From assembly GCA_025057735.1 (NCBI GenBank), contig JANWUU010000245.1:1-10880 (forward strand): DNA of 10,880 nucleotides, written 5' to 3'. Of this stretch, positions 1 through 6,094 are shown piece by piece. Every line of letters begins with the position of its first letter. Positions within the stretch are counted from its first letter, which is position 1. The position numbers and the translations under genes were made by a program. The stretch comes from Burkholderiaceae bacterium. GTDB taxonomy: Bacteria; Pseudomonadota; Gammaproteobacteria; Burkholderiales; Burkholderiaceae. The notes beneath the pieces were generated by a model. The model ran no database searches, was not told where the DNA came from, and was given only the letters and a program-made list of their open reading frames with translations.

Positions 1-912
1 CGCCTCGTCCTCGTCCAGATCGACCGCCTCCAGCAGCCACGCCTGCGCCTCGCGCAGACAGACGGCATCGCTGCCGCAGGGGACACCCGGCGCCCCGCGC
101 GCCGGTCCGCACGGATTGCCGAGCCGGCAATTGGCCAGATCGAGCGCCGCGGCGCGGTAGTCGGCGCGGCCGACCGCCTCACCGGCCGGCGGCGGCACGC
201 CGCCGATCACCCCCTCGTAGCGCAGTGCCGCAAGCAGGGGGCGGGCCTCGTCGAACGCGAGCGGATCGCCGGTGGCGAGCGCCGCGGCGATCAGATCGAC
301 GGTCGCGGCGGTCGGCCGGCTTTCGCCGTGCACGGCAACCGCCAACCGTGCCGCCGCATGACCCGCGGCCGCCGCCTCGCGCAGCAACGCGGCAGTTTCG
401 TCCGCCGCGACCGGTTCGCGCACGAAGCCGCGGCAGCCTTCCAGCGCCAGTGCCAATTGCCGCGCCCGCGCGCCGCCGCCGCCGCCCGCCGCCACGTCGC
501 CGGCGTATAGGAGCGAGGTGCACTCGCGCGCCACGCGCCACGCAAGATAGCGCGCATCCGGCTCGGGACGCGCCCGCAGTTGCCGGTACAGGCTGAGGCG
601 GTCGCGCGCAGCGGCGTACGCCGCGCGCAGATCGGCGTCCGGCCCGACGGCCGGCGCGCCATTGCCCGCGCCGGTGGGCAGCTCGTTCGCCGCCAGACCG
701 AACGGCAGCGCGAGCGCCGGATCGCCGATCGGGGCGCGCGGAGTCACGCGCGCAGGCGCGCCGGCGGGCGGCGGCGCCGGCTGCCGGAGGACGTGTAGGA
801 GGAGGAAGAGCGCCGCAGCGCCGAGCGCCAGGGCCGCGCCCCATCCGAACCCGCGCGCGGGTTGGCCGGCGGCCAGCCGCCTAAGCAGCGCACGCCTGGA
901 GGCGGGTCGCAT
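1..912 (-). CDS. Uncharacterised membrane-anchored, cysteine-containing protein (3' end cut by window edge)
   Basis: This frame is open from the ATG at 912 to the left edge, giving 304 residues with no stop seen. The start is well supported: AGGA at 918-921 lies 5 bases upstream of the ATG, and an in-frame TGA immediately precedes the ATG. The N-terminus is Arg-rich (about residues 1-19), followed by one hydrophobic segment (about 25-42). Next come a Pro/Ala-rich linker (45-65) and a mostly alpha-helical Ala/Leu/Arg-rich region, probably periplasmic. Six cysteines (131, 160, 262, 268, 279, 285) include a closely spaced C-terminal group with an NPCGP motif. The layout resembles secreted hypothetical proteins common in Betaproteobacteria, in which helical repeats end in a CGP-type cysteine segment; this is from memory and not verified. 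It overlaps the SPOR gene by 32 bases, so translation is probably coupled. The function is unknown. Confidence is high that the gene is real. Confidence 0.82.
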   Translation of the reverse strand, partial: MRPASRRALLRRLAAGQPARGFGWGAALALGAAALFLLLHVLRQPAPPPAGAPARVTPRAPIGDPALALPFGLAANELPTGAGNGAPAVGPDADLRAAYAAARDRLSLYRQLRARPEPDARYLAWRVARECTSLLYAGDVAAGGGGGARARQLALALEGCRGFVREPVAADETAALLREAAAAGHAAARLAVAVHGESRPTAATVDLIAAALATGDPLAFDEARPLLAALRYEGVIGGVPPPAGEAVGRADYRAAALDLANCRLGNPCGPARGAPGVPCGSDAVCLREAQAWLLEAVDLDEDEA

Positions 913-1567
913 TCAGGTCCTGCGCGAGCGTGCGCAGCGTCTCCGCCAGCGCGGGGTCCGCGGGGCGGATTACAAAGCGCGCCATCGCCACCGTCGAGGG
1001 CTTGTCGGCCACGCGCACGCCCTTGACGCCACGCTGGGCAAGCTCGCTGGCATGACGTTTGGCAAGCTCCGGGTCGCGGAACGAACCGAGCGCGATGCCG
1101 AAGCGCAGCGGCGACTCCTCGCCGATCACCAGCAGGTCCTTGACGCCGAGCCTGCGGAGGTCGGCGGCGGCGCGTTCCACCTCGGCACGGCTCTTAAACG
1201 GCGGCACATACACCATGTACCAGCCGGGCGCCTCCACCGTGCGCACCGTCACCCGGTCGGACAACCCAAGGGCGTCCAGCCGCTGCCGCACGCGCGGCGC
1301 ATTCTCCTGCGTGAAGTCGCCGAGCTCCACGCAGCCAGCGGCGGCGAGCTCGCGTGCTGCCGCCGACGGCAGGCTTGCCGCCTCGCGCGCCTTCTCGCGC
1401 AACGCCGTCAGCTCGTCGGGCAGCAGCACGCGCACCCGCTCCGGTTCGATCTGGCGGGCCACGCGCTCCGGCTCGCGGCCACCGTCCGGCAGGCGGCCGA
1501 AAGCGCCCTGCTGCCAAGCGAACAGCAGCAAGTTGGCCAGCACGAGCAGCAGGAAGACGAGCTTCAT
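881..1567 (-). CDS. SPOR-domain membrane-anchored protein
   Basis: The protein has 228 residues. Residues 2-18 form a hydrophobic N-terminal anchor (MKLVFLLLVLANLLLFAW), and the rest is expected in the periplasm. A charged linker and coiled-coil-prone stretch (about 30-75) leads to a region from about 112 to 190 with two half-repeats, WYMVYVPPFKSRAEVERAA and RFGIALGSFRDPELAKRHA. These match the SPOR fold, which in FtsN-like proteins binds septal peptidoglycan. Cys79 and Cys226 are the only cysteines. The start is ATG at 1567; its ATGA overlaps the coaX stop, so translation is probably coupled. SPOR proteins directly after birA-coaX are common in Betaproteobacteria. A role in the cell envelope or division is inferred from the domain only, and no specific function can be assigned. 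The downstream gene starts within its last 11 codons. Confidence 0.88.
   Translation of the reverse strand: MKLVFLLLVLANLLLFAWQQGAFGRLPDGGREPERVARQIEPERVRVLLPDELTALREKAREAASLPSAAARELAAAGCVELGDFTQENAPRVRQRLDALGLSDRVTVRTVEAPGWYMVYVPPFKSRAEVERAAADLRRLGVKDLLVIGEESPLRFGIALGSFRDPELAKRHASELAQRGVKGVRVADKPSTVAMARFVIRPADPALAETLRTLAQDLNATRLQACAA
918..921 (-). promoter_or_regulatory. Shine-Dalgarno site deciding the start at 912
   Basis: The minus-strand sequence AGGA is followed by 5 bases and then ATG. It lies inside the end of the SPOR gene and is the clearest ribosome binding site in this operon. It fixes the start of the left-edge gene. Confidence 0.65.
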
Positions 1568-2436
1568 CGTCGGTCCGCGGCCGTTGCGAGGTCCGCCTCG
1601 ACCTCGGCATGGGCGCGCAGCGCCACGCCGCGCAGCACGAGATTGTCCTCGATCGAGATGCCGCTCACGTGACCGGCCTGCCGCAGCCGGTCGCCGAGCG
1701 CGGCCTGCAGCGCGCGCGCACGCCCGCCGGCCAGCAGCAGGCGCGGCGGCGGCCGGCGCTCGCCGGCGAGCTCGGCCGCGAACTCGCCCACCACGCGCTC
1801 GATGAGCCCCGCCTGCGCCTGGAAAACCCCGGTCACGATGGCGTCCTCGGTGTTGTCCGGGTGCGCCGCGATGCGGCCGTCGACCACGGTGCGCGTATCG
1901 GGCAGGCGCGCGGTGCCGCGCGCCAGACTCTCCTGCATCAGGTCGAAGCCGGGCGCGATTACGCCGCCCACGAAGACCGCTGCCGCGCCCGGCTCGGCGC
2001 GCACGCAGTCCACTGTGGTGGCGGTACCGCCGCTGGCCACCACCAGCGATTCGCCCGGAAACTTGGCGCAGGCGGCGATCAGTGCATGCCAGCGGTCCGG
2101 CCCGAGCTGCGCGGGCTGCCGGTAGGCGTTGATCAGCGCCAGGCCGTAGCCGGGGCCGCGGCCGGCGAAGTGCGGCTGCGCGCCGAGCCACTTGACGCCG
2201 ATGCCAGCGGCGGCGCGCGCCGCCTCCTCCACGGCCTGCATCGTCGCCGCGTCCGCCACGCTGACGCCGAAGGCGCGCGTCGTCCGCAGTACACGCCACG
2301 CCTCGGCCAGCCGCTGCGCCAGCGGGCCGGCCGCGGCGCGCAGCGCCAGCCCGGTGTCGATAAAACGACTGCCGTGGGCGTCGCTGTGCGCCCACTTGAT
2401 CGCCGTGTTGCCGACATCGAGCAGCAGCCAGGACAT
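1564..2436 (-). CDS. coaX: Type III pantothenate kinase (CoaX, Baf-like)
   Basis: CoaX phosphorylates pantothenate to 4'-phosphopantothenate, the first committed step of coenzyme A synthesis, in the cytosol. The protein has 290 residues, a little longer than the usual 250-260, mainly from a charged C-terminal tail. Diagnostic motifs are DVGNT (residues 7-11, nucleotide phosphate binding), GPDRW (112-116, with the catalytic Asp114), SGGTATTVD (135-143), GGVIAPG (157-163) and NTEDAIVTG (195-203). The Ser in place of Asp at the start of the GTA motif is, as I recall, also found in Bordetella Baf, so it marks the betaproteobacterial type and not a dead enzyme. The ATG at 2436 is 6 bases after the birA stop, and the gene's stop overlaps the SPOR start. 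Pairing with birA is the typical betaproteobacterial arrangement. Confidence 0.95.
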   Translation of the reverse strand: MSWLLLDVGNTAIKWAHSDAHGSRFIDTGLALRAAAGPLAQRLAEAWRVLRTTRAFGVSVADAATMQAVEEAARAAAGIGVKWLGAQPHFAGRGPGYGLALINAYRQPAQLGPDRWHALIAACAKFPGESLVVASGGTATTVDCVRAEPGAAAVFVGGVIAPGFDLMQESLARGTARLPDTRTVVDGRIAAHPDNTEDAIVTGVFQAQAGLIERVVGEFAAELAGERRPPPRLLLAGGRARALQAALGDRLRQAGHVSGISIEDNLVLRGVALRAHAEVEADLATAADRR

Positions 2437-2442
2437 CGCCGA

Positions 2443-3273
2443 CTACCGCACGCGCAGCGTGATGTCGCCGTTGGCGTACGCCCGCGTGCCGGTGGCGGTG
2501 CGCACCATCAGCCGCCCCGCGGCGTCGATATCGACCACGGTGCCGGCGGCGATCAGACCCTCGGCGCCGGACAGCTCGACGTCGCGGTCCAGCAGCGCCA
2601 GGCGGCCGAGGTAGCGTCCGCGCAGCGGCGCGAAGCCGTGCGCCTCGAACTCCGCGAGCGCGCCCAGCACCGCGCGCGCGACGTCGCCGATGAGCCGCTC
2701 GCGCGCCGCCAGCAGGGTCCGCGCCGCGGCGAACTCCGACAGCGCCGCCGCCGGCTGGTCGATCGCCGCCTGCGTGGCGGCGTCCAGCCACAGATTGATG
2801 CCGATGCCGACCACCAGCGTCCGGTTGCCGGCCGGATCGAACGCCACCTCGCACAGCACTCCACCGAGCTTGCGCCCGCCGATGACCAGATCGTTCGGCC
2901 ATTTCAGCCGCACCGGCGCCAGCGCCTCCAGCGTCTCCGCCGCCGCCACGCCGCAGGCAAGCGTGGCCGACGGCTCGCGCGCGTAGGGACCGTCCAGCGA
3001 GCGAGCGAGCGAAAACAGCAGCGCGCCACCGGGTGCGGCATGCCAGGCGCGCCCCCGCCGGCCGCGCCCGGCCGTCTGCGCCAGCGCGACGCGCAACACC
3101 GGCCGCGCCGGCGCCTGGCGGCGCGCGCGTACCAGCAGATCGGTGTTGGTCGATTCGGTTTCGACGACGGCCTCGACCTCGAGGCCAGCGCCGGCGGCCA
3201 CCGCGATCGCGTCGGCGTCCAGCGGCGGCGCATCGGGGGCGCAGGCGTGGGCGGACTCGCGGAGGGAACGCAC
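2443..3273 (-). CDS. birA: Biotin-[acetyl-CoA-carboxylase] ligase, monofunctional
   Basis: BirA activates biotin with ATP and attaches it to the lysine of the biotin carboxyl carrier protein of acetyl-CoA carboxylase. With a GTG start at 3273 the protein has 276 residues. Visible motifs are ESTNTD (40-45), the biotinyl-AMP loop GRGRRGR (69-75), KWPNDL (124-129) with KLGG (135-138), and GIGIN (156-160). The C-terminal SH3-like domain begins near residue 225. Only about 30 residues precede the catalytic domain, so the helix-turn-helix repressor domain of E. coli BirA is absent and the protein should be a ligase only. No ATG is available. An alternative GTG at 3315 would add 14 residues, but a -10-like TACAGT at 3306-3311 favours the shorter form. 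It is the first gene of the minus-strand operon. Confidence 0.93.
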   Translation of the reverse strand: MRSLRESAHACAPDAPPLDADAIAVAAGAGLEVEAVVETESTNTDLLVRARRQAPARPVLRVALAQTAGRGRRGRAWHAAPGGALLFSLARSLDGPYAREPSATLACGVAAAETLEALAPVRLKWPNDLVIGGRKLGGVLCEVAFDPAGNRTLVVGIGINLWLDAATQAAIDQPAAALSEFAAARTLLAARERLIGDVARAVLGALAEFEAHGFAPLRGRYLGRLALLDRDVELSGAEGLIAAGTVVDIDAAGRLMVRTATGTRAYANGDITLRVR

Positions 3274-3305
3274 GACGACGAGCGGCGATGCGGACGACGC
3301 GGCGC

Positions 3306-3311
3306 ACTGTA
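3306..3311 (-). promoter_or_regulatory. Possible -10 element for the birA-coaX-SPOR operon
   Basis: The minus strand reads TACAGT, four of six bases matching TATAAT, and is 32 bases upstream of the GTG at 3273. No good -35 is visible at 16-19 bases, so the call rests on position and on the AT-rich hexamer in G+C-rich surroundings. Confidence 0.3.
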
Positions 3312-3330
3312 GCACCGCCCCGTCACGCGC

Positions 3331-3360
3331 TTGCCACCGCCGTCGCCGCCGGCCGACAAT
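3331..3360 (+). promoter_or_regulatory. Sigma-70-like promoter for the VanZ gene
   Basis: TTGCCA (3331-3336), an 18-base spacer and GACAAT (3355-3360) match the -35 and -10 consensus at five and four of six bases. Transcription would start near 3367, only about 3 bases before the ATG at 3370. The -10 lies inside a small inverted repeat, GCCGA-caa-TCGGC (3352-3364), which could bind a regulator or be chance. Confidence 0.42.
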
Positions 3361-3369
3361 CGGCAGGGC

Positions 3370-4506
3370 ATGCCCGCCGACAAAGTCGTTGCGCGCGGCG
3401 CGCGGCGCGGCGGCTCGCCGCTGGCGCGCCTGGCTTGCGTCGCGTACGCCCTGCTGATCGTCTATGCGAGCCTCGCGCCCTGGAGCGGTTGGCGCGACCT
3501 CGGCGTCGGTCCGTTCGCCTTCCTGTTCGCGCCGTGGCCACAGTACGTGACGCGCTTCGACATCGCCGTCAACGTGCTCGGCTACCTGCCGTTCGGCGCG
3601 CTGCTCGTGCTCGCGCTGCATCCGCGCCTGCGCGGCGGGTTGGCCATCGCGTTCGCGCTGGCGGCTGGGGCGCTGCTGTCGGGTGCCATCGAGGCGCTGC
3701 AGACCTATCTGCCGCGGCGCATCGCTTCCAACGTGGACTGGTTGGCCAACGTGGGCGGTACCGCCTTCGGCGCGCTGCTGGGCGCCTGGCGCGCCGAGAG
3801 CCTGATCGACCGCGGGCGACTGCAGCAGCTGCGCGCCGCCTGGTTTACGCGCGATGCCAGCGTGGCGCTCGTGCTGCTGGCGCTGTGGCCGCTTGCGCAG
3901 ATGCATCCGTCGCCGATGCTGTTCGGCTTGGGCGCGGGCGACGGCGCGCTGTTGGAGGCCGCCCGCGAGTGGCTCGCTTGGCTGCCGCCGCGCATGGCCT
4001 GGAGCTCGACCGAATTCATCCTGGCCGAGGCGCTGGTCACCACCGCCGGCCTGCTCGCCGCCGGGCTGATGGCCGCCTCGACGCTGACGGCGCGCGCGCC
4101 GCGGCTGGCGCTACTGGCGACGCTCGTCGCCGCCGCCCTCGGCGCCAAGACGCTCGCCTACGGCGTGCGCTTCGGGCCGGAGCATGCGCTCGCCTGGCTG
4201 ACGCCGGGTGCGGTAGGCGGGCTCGCGCTGGGTTCGCTCGCCCTGTCGGTGGCGGCCTGGGGTCCTCCGCGTGCGGTGGCGCGCTTGGGATTGCTCGCCT
4301 GCCTGACGCTGCTGGCGGCGGTGGCGGTGATCCCGCAGAACCCGTATTTCACGGCCTGGCTCGCGCAGTGGCGCAGCGGGCGGCTGGCGCATTTCAACGC
4401 CGCCACGCAGTGGCTGGCGAGCGCCTGGCCGTTTGCCGCCGCTGCGTGGCTGGCGGCGCGGGAATTCGCGCGGCGCAACACCGCGCGTGCCTACAATGAG
4501 GCATGA
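3370..4506 (+). CDS. VanZ-family polytopic membrane protein
   Basis: The protein has 378 residues with about ten predicted membrane helices. The N-terminal part (about 20-140) is a VanZ-like domain with its typical pattern: IEALQTYLPRR (residues 107-117), S120, D123, N127 and the following GG. VanZ was named for teicoplanin resistance in enterococci, but most bacterial homologues have no known function, and resistance should not be assumed here. The C-terminal 230 residues add a further set of helices without a recognised motif; this longer form is common in Betaproteobacteria. ATG at 3370 was chosen; a TTG at 3331 in the same frame lies in the promoter region. The stop overlaps the ferredoxin start (ATGA), implying translational coupling. 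Confidence 0.87.
   Translation: MPADKVVARGARRGGSPLARLACVAYALLIVYASLAPWSGWRDLGVGPFAFLFAPWPQYVTRFDIAVNVLGYLPFGALLVLALHPRLRGGLAIAFALAAGALLSGAIEALQTYLPRRIASNVDWLANVGGTAFGALLGAWRAESLIDRGRLQQLRAAWFTRDASVALVLLALWPLAQMHPSPMLFGLGAGDGALLEAAREWLAWLPPRMAWSSTEFILAEALVTTAGLLAAGLMAASTLTARAPRLALLATLVAAALGAKTLAYGVRFGPEHALAWLTPGAVGGLALGSLALSVAAWGPPRAVARLGLLACLTLLAAVAVIPQNPYFTAWLAQWRSGRLAHFNAATQWLASAWPFAAAAWLAAREFARRNTARAYNEA
4492..4497 (+). promoter_or_regulatory. -10-like hexamer just before the ferredoxin start
   Basis: TACAAT matches five of six -10 bases and ends 5 bases before the ATG at 4503, so a transcript from it would be leaderless. No -35 match is visible. It lies within the end of the VanZ coding sequence and could be a codon coincidence. 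Confidence 0.27.
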
Positions 4507-4811
4507 GCCACTACAAATTCCACGTTTTCTTTTGCCTGAACGAGCGCGACGACGGCCGCCCCTGCTGCGCCCACCATCGCGCCGCGGACATCCAGGCGTA
4601 CGCCAAGCAGCGCGTCAAGGAGCTCGGGCTGGCCGGCCCCGGCAAGGTGCGCATCAACAAGGCCGGCTGCCTGGATCGCTGCGAGCGGGGACCCTGCGTC
4701 GTGGTCTACCCGGACGCCACCTGGTACACCTACGTCGATCGCGAGGACATCGACGAGATCATCGACTCGCATCTGCGCCACGGTCGCGTCGTCGAGCGGC
4801 TGAAGATCTGA
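4503..4811 (+). CDS. Thioredoxin-like [2Fe-2S] ferredoxin
   Basis: The protein is 102 residues, soluble and small. The cysteine pattern is that of the thioredoxin-like [2Fe-2S] ferredoxins (Shethna type, COG3411, related to NuoE): Cys11 in FFCLN, Cys21/Cys22 after GRP, then GCLDRC with Cys56 and Cys60, followed by GPCVVVYPDATWY. Likely cluster ligands are Cys11, Cys22 (or 21), Cys56 and Cys60; Cys65 is extra. It should act as a one-electron carrier in the cytosol, but no partner oxidoreductase is encoded nearby. The ATG overlaps the VanZ stop by 4 bases, and the hydrolase starts 11 bases downstream. No normal Shine-Dalgarno is seen (GAGG is only 1 base from the ATG), so it depends on coupling or on a leaderless message. 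Confidence 0.92.
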   Translation: MSHYKFHVFFCLNERDDGRPCCAHHRAADIQAYAKQRVKELGLAGPGKVRINKAGCLDRCERGPCVVVYPDATWYTYVDREDIDEIIDSHLRHGRVVERLKI

Positions 4812-4822
4812 GCGGCCGGCCG

Positions 4823-5482
4823 ATGCAGCAGCGGCGCACGGCACCGGGATTGGTCGGGCCGATCGAGGTGGCGCTCGACCTGCCGCTCGGAACGGCGCGC
4901 GGCGCCGCCTTCATCGGTCATCCGCACCCGCTCTACGGCGGCACGCTGGACAACAAGGTGGTCGCCACGCTGGCGCGCGCTTTCGCCGCCGCCGGGCTGA
5001 TCGCCGTGCGGCCGAATTTCCGCGGCGTCGGCGCGAGCGCCGGCACGCACGATCACGGCGCCGGCGAGACCGACGATTTCGTGCACTTGATCGACACTGC
5101 GGCGCAGTGGAGCGAGGGCACGATCGCAGCCGGGCTGCCGCTGGCGCTCGCGGGCTTTTCCTTCGGCAGCTTCGTCGCGGCACAGGCGTGCCAGCGGCTG
5201 ACCGCCGCCGCCCGCGCGCCGAAGCTGCTCGTGCTGGTGGGCGCGGCCGCCGGCAAGTGGCCGCTGCCAGCGGTGCCGGTAGAGCAAACCTTGGTGATCC
5301 ACGGCGAGTGGGACGAGACGATTCCGCTTGCCGACGTGCTGAACTGGGCCCGCCCCCAGGCGTTGCCGGTGGTTGTCCTACCGGGCGCCGATCACTTCTT
5401 CCATCGTCGACTGTCGACGCTGAAGCGTTTGCTGCACGCGCACTTGTGCAGCGCGTTTGACGCTGTCGCGGGAAGCGACTAA
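4823..5482 (+). CDS. Small alpha/beta hydrolase (COG2945-like)
   Basis: The protein has 219 residues and no signal peptide. Motifs of the small bacterial COG2945 hydrolases are present: GHPHPLYGGTLDNKVV (residues 32-47), RPNFRGVG (63-70) and the nucleophile elbow GFSFGS with Ser113. Asp164 in HGEWDET and His191 in GADHFFH complete the triad, so it should be an active serine hydrolase. The substrate is unknown for this family; esterase or thioesterase activity is a guess. The ATG at 4823 is 11 bases after the ferredoxin stop, with only a weak GAGCGG upstream, so it probably belongs to the same transcript. The ferredoxin-hydrolase pair recurs in Betaproteobacteria as far as I recall. Confidence 0.9.
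   Translation: MQQRRTAPGLVGPIEVALDLPLGTARGAAFIGHPHPLYGGTLDNKVVATLARAFAAAGLIAVRPNFRGVGASAGTHDHGAGETDDFVHLIDTAAQWSEGTIAAGLPLALAGFSFGSFVAAQACQRLTAAARAPKLLVLVGAAAGKWPLPAVPVEQTLVIHGEWDETIPLADVLNWARPQALPVVVLPGADHFFHRRLSTLKRLLHAHLCSAFDAVAGSD
5405..5419. repeat. Perfect 7-bp inverted repeat with 1-base centre
   Basis: CGTCGAC-T-GTCGACG lies inside the 3' part of the hydrolase gene (codons 195-199). It encodes ordinary residues (RRLST), so it may be chance. Confidence 0.3.
5431..5452 (+). repeat. Stem-loop near the end of the hydrolase gene
   Basis: GCTGCAC (5431-5437) and GTGCAGC (5446-5452) form a perfect 7-bp stem with an 8-base loop, about 28 bases before the stop codon. No U-tract follows directly, so it is not a standard terminator. 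It might stabilise the 3' end or slow transcription before the next promoter. Confidence 0.3.
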
Positions 5483-5485
5483 AAG
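5457..5485 (+). promoter_or_regulatory. Possible promoter for the 166-residue protein gene
   Basis: TTGACG (5457-5462), a 17-base spacer and TAAAAG (5480-5485) match the sigma-70 consensus at five and four of six bases. The site overlaps the hydrolase stop codon and lies about 75 bases upstream of the next ATG at 5560. Confidence 0.4.
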
Positions 5486-5559
5486 GCCGCCCATTTCAAG
5501 CGCGATGACCAAGAGCCGATAGCGCACTCGGGCACAGCAACGCGCCGGACCGCCACGCG

Positions 5560-6060
5560 ATGATCGACGAGCGCAGCGTCTACGCGAAGACGCCGAAAGG
5601 CGTGGCCGAGGTCGCGGCGCGCAGCGGCGCGCTGTCGCTGTCGGCGCGGCGCGTGCTGATCATGATCGACGGCCGGCGCAGCGTGGCCGATCTGGCCGCG
5701 CTGGCCAGGCCGGGGGAAATCGCGCAGATCATCGAGACGCTGGAGTCGCAGGGTTTCGTGCAGCGGGTCGGCGCCAGCGCGCCCACGCCGGCACCCGCCG
5801 AGCCGCCGCCGGCCGACGCCGGCGGCGACGACATGGCCGAGGAGCGCCTAGCGGCCTCGCTGGAGGCGATCAAGCGGCGGACGGTGCGCGAGCTGTCGGA
5901 TCGCCTCGGTCCGGACGCCGAGGTGATGGCGGTGCGCATCGAGCAGTGCCGTACGCCCGAGGAGCTGCGCCAGCGCCTGCAGGAAGCCGAGCGCCTGGTG
6001 GCCGGCATCCTCGGGGCGGCGCAGGCTCAGGAGTTCCTGCGCGCGCTGCGGCGCCGCTGA
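5560..6060 (+). CDS. Uncharacterised protein, winged-helix-like N-terminus
   Basis: The protein has 166 residues, is soluble and has no signal peptide. The N-terminal half (about 8-70) has the pattern KTPKG...LSLSARRVLIMIDGRRSVADLA...IIETLESQGFV, which looks like a small winged-helix unit found at the N-terminus of many betaproteobacterial hypothetical proteins; I recognise the pattern, not a function. A Pro/Ala-rich linker (75-88) is followed by a helical, charged C-terminal domain (about 92-166) with one cysteine (130), likely to form coiled-coil or helical-bundle contacts. The start is ATG at 5560. An ATG at 5503 is followed by a stop after five codons and is not used. The spacing is 77 bases from the hydrolase and 34 bases to the aminotransferase. 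A regulatory or adaptor role would be speculation. Confidence 0.85.
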   Translation: MIDERSVYAKTPKGVAEVAARSGALSLSARRVLIMIDGRRSVADLAALARPGEIAQIIETLESQGFVQRVGASAPTPAPAEPPPADAGGDDMAEERLAASLEAIKRRTVRELSDRLGPDAEVMAVRIEQCRTPEELRQRLQEAERLVAGILGAAQAQEFLRALRRR

Positions 6061-6061
6061 G

Positions 6062-6081
6062 GCCGGCTCCGGCAAGCCGGT
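6062..6081 (+). repeat. Hairpin between the 5560 gene and the aminotransferase gene
   Basis: CCGGCT (6063-6068) and AGCCGG (6075-6080) pair around a 6-base loop, with one more G-U pair possible. No U-tract follows, so termination is doubtful. It ends where the -10-like TAGCAT begins. Confidence 0.35.
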
Positions 6082-6086
6082 AGCAT
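6081..6086 (+). promoter_or_regulatory. -10-like hexamer before the aminotransferase start
   Basis: TAGCAT matches four of six -10 bases and ends 8 bases before the ATG at 6095, so a start there would leave almost no leader. No -35 match is seen 16-19 bases upstream. Confidence 0.27.
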
Positions 6087-6094
6087 GCACGCCG

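Noticed and set aside
179..844. Long minus-strand ORF of 221 codons and several overlapping plus-strand ORFs in the first 900 bases
   Set aside because: They are Arg/Gly/Ala-rich low-complexity translations typical of wrong frames in G+C-rich DNA. The frame starting at 912 has a ribosome binding site, a membrane anchor and a natural composition.
2008..2034. Ser instead of Asp at the start of the CoaX GTA motif (SGGTATTVD) as a sign of an inactive kinase
   Set aside because: As I recall, Bordetella Baf/CoaX has the same Ser, and the Asp residues at 7, 114 and 143 are present, so this looks like normal subfamily variation.
881..3307. 808-codon minus-strand reading frame that ends as the SPOR protein
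   Set aside because: Only the part from the ATG at 1567 resembles a protein; the rest is an out-of-frame shadow of birA and coaX.
1354..3312. 652-codon plus-strand ORF across birA and coaX
   Set aside because: It is antisense to two clearly conserved genes and its translation is Arg/His/Gln-rich with no motif.
2443..3906. Extended 487-codon version of BirA
   Set aside because: The extra N-terminal part is antisense to the VanZ gene and low in complexity. The catalytic domain begins soon after the GTG at 3273.
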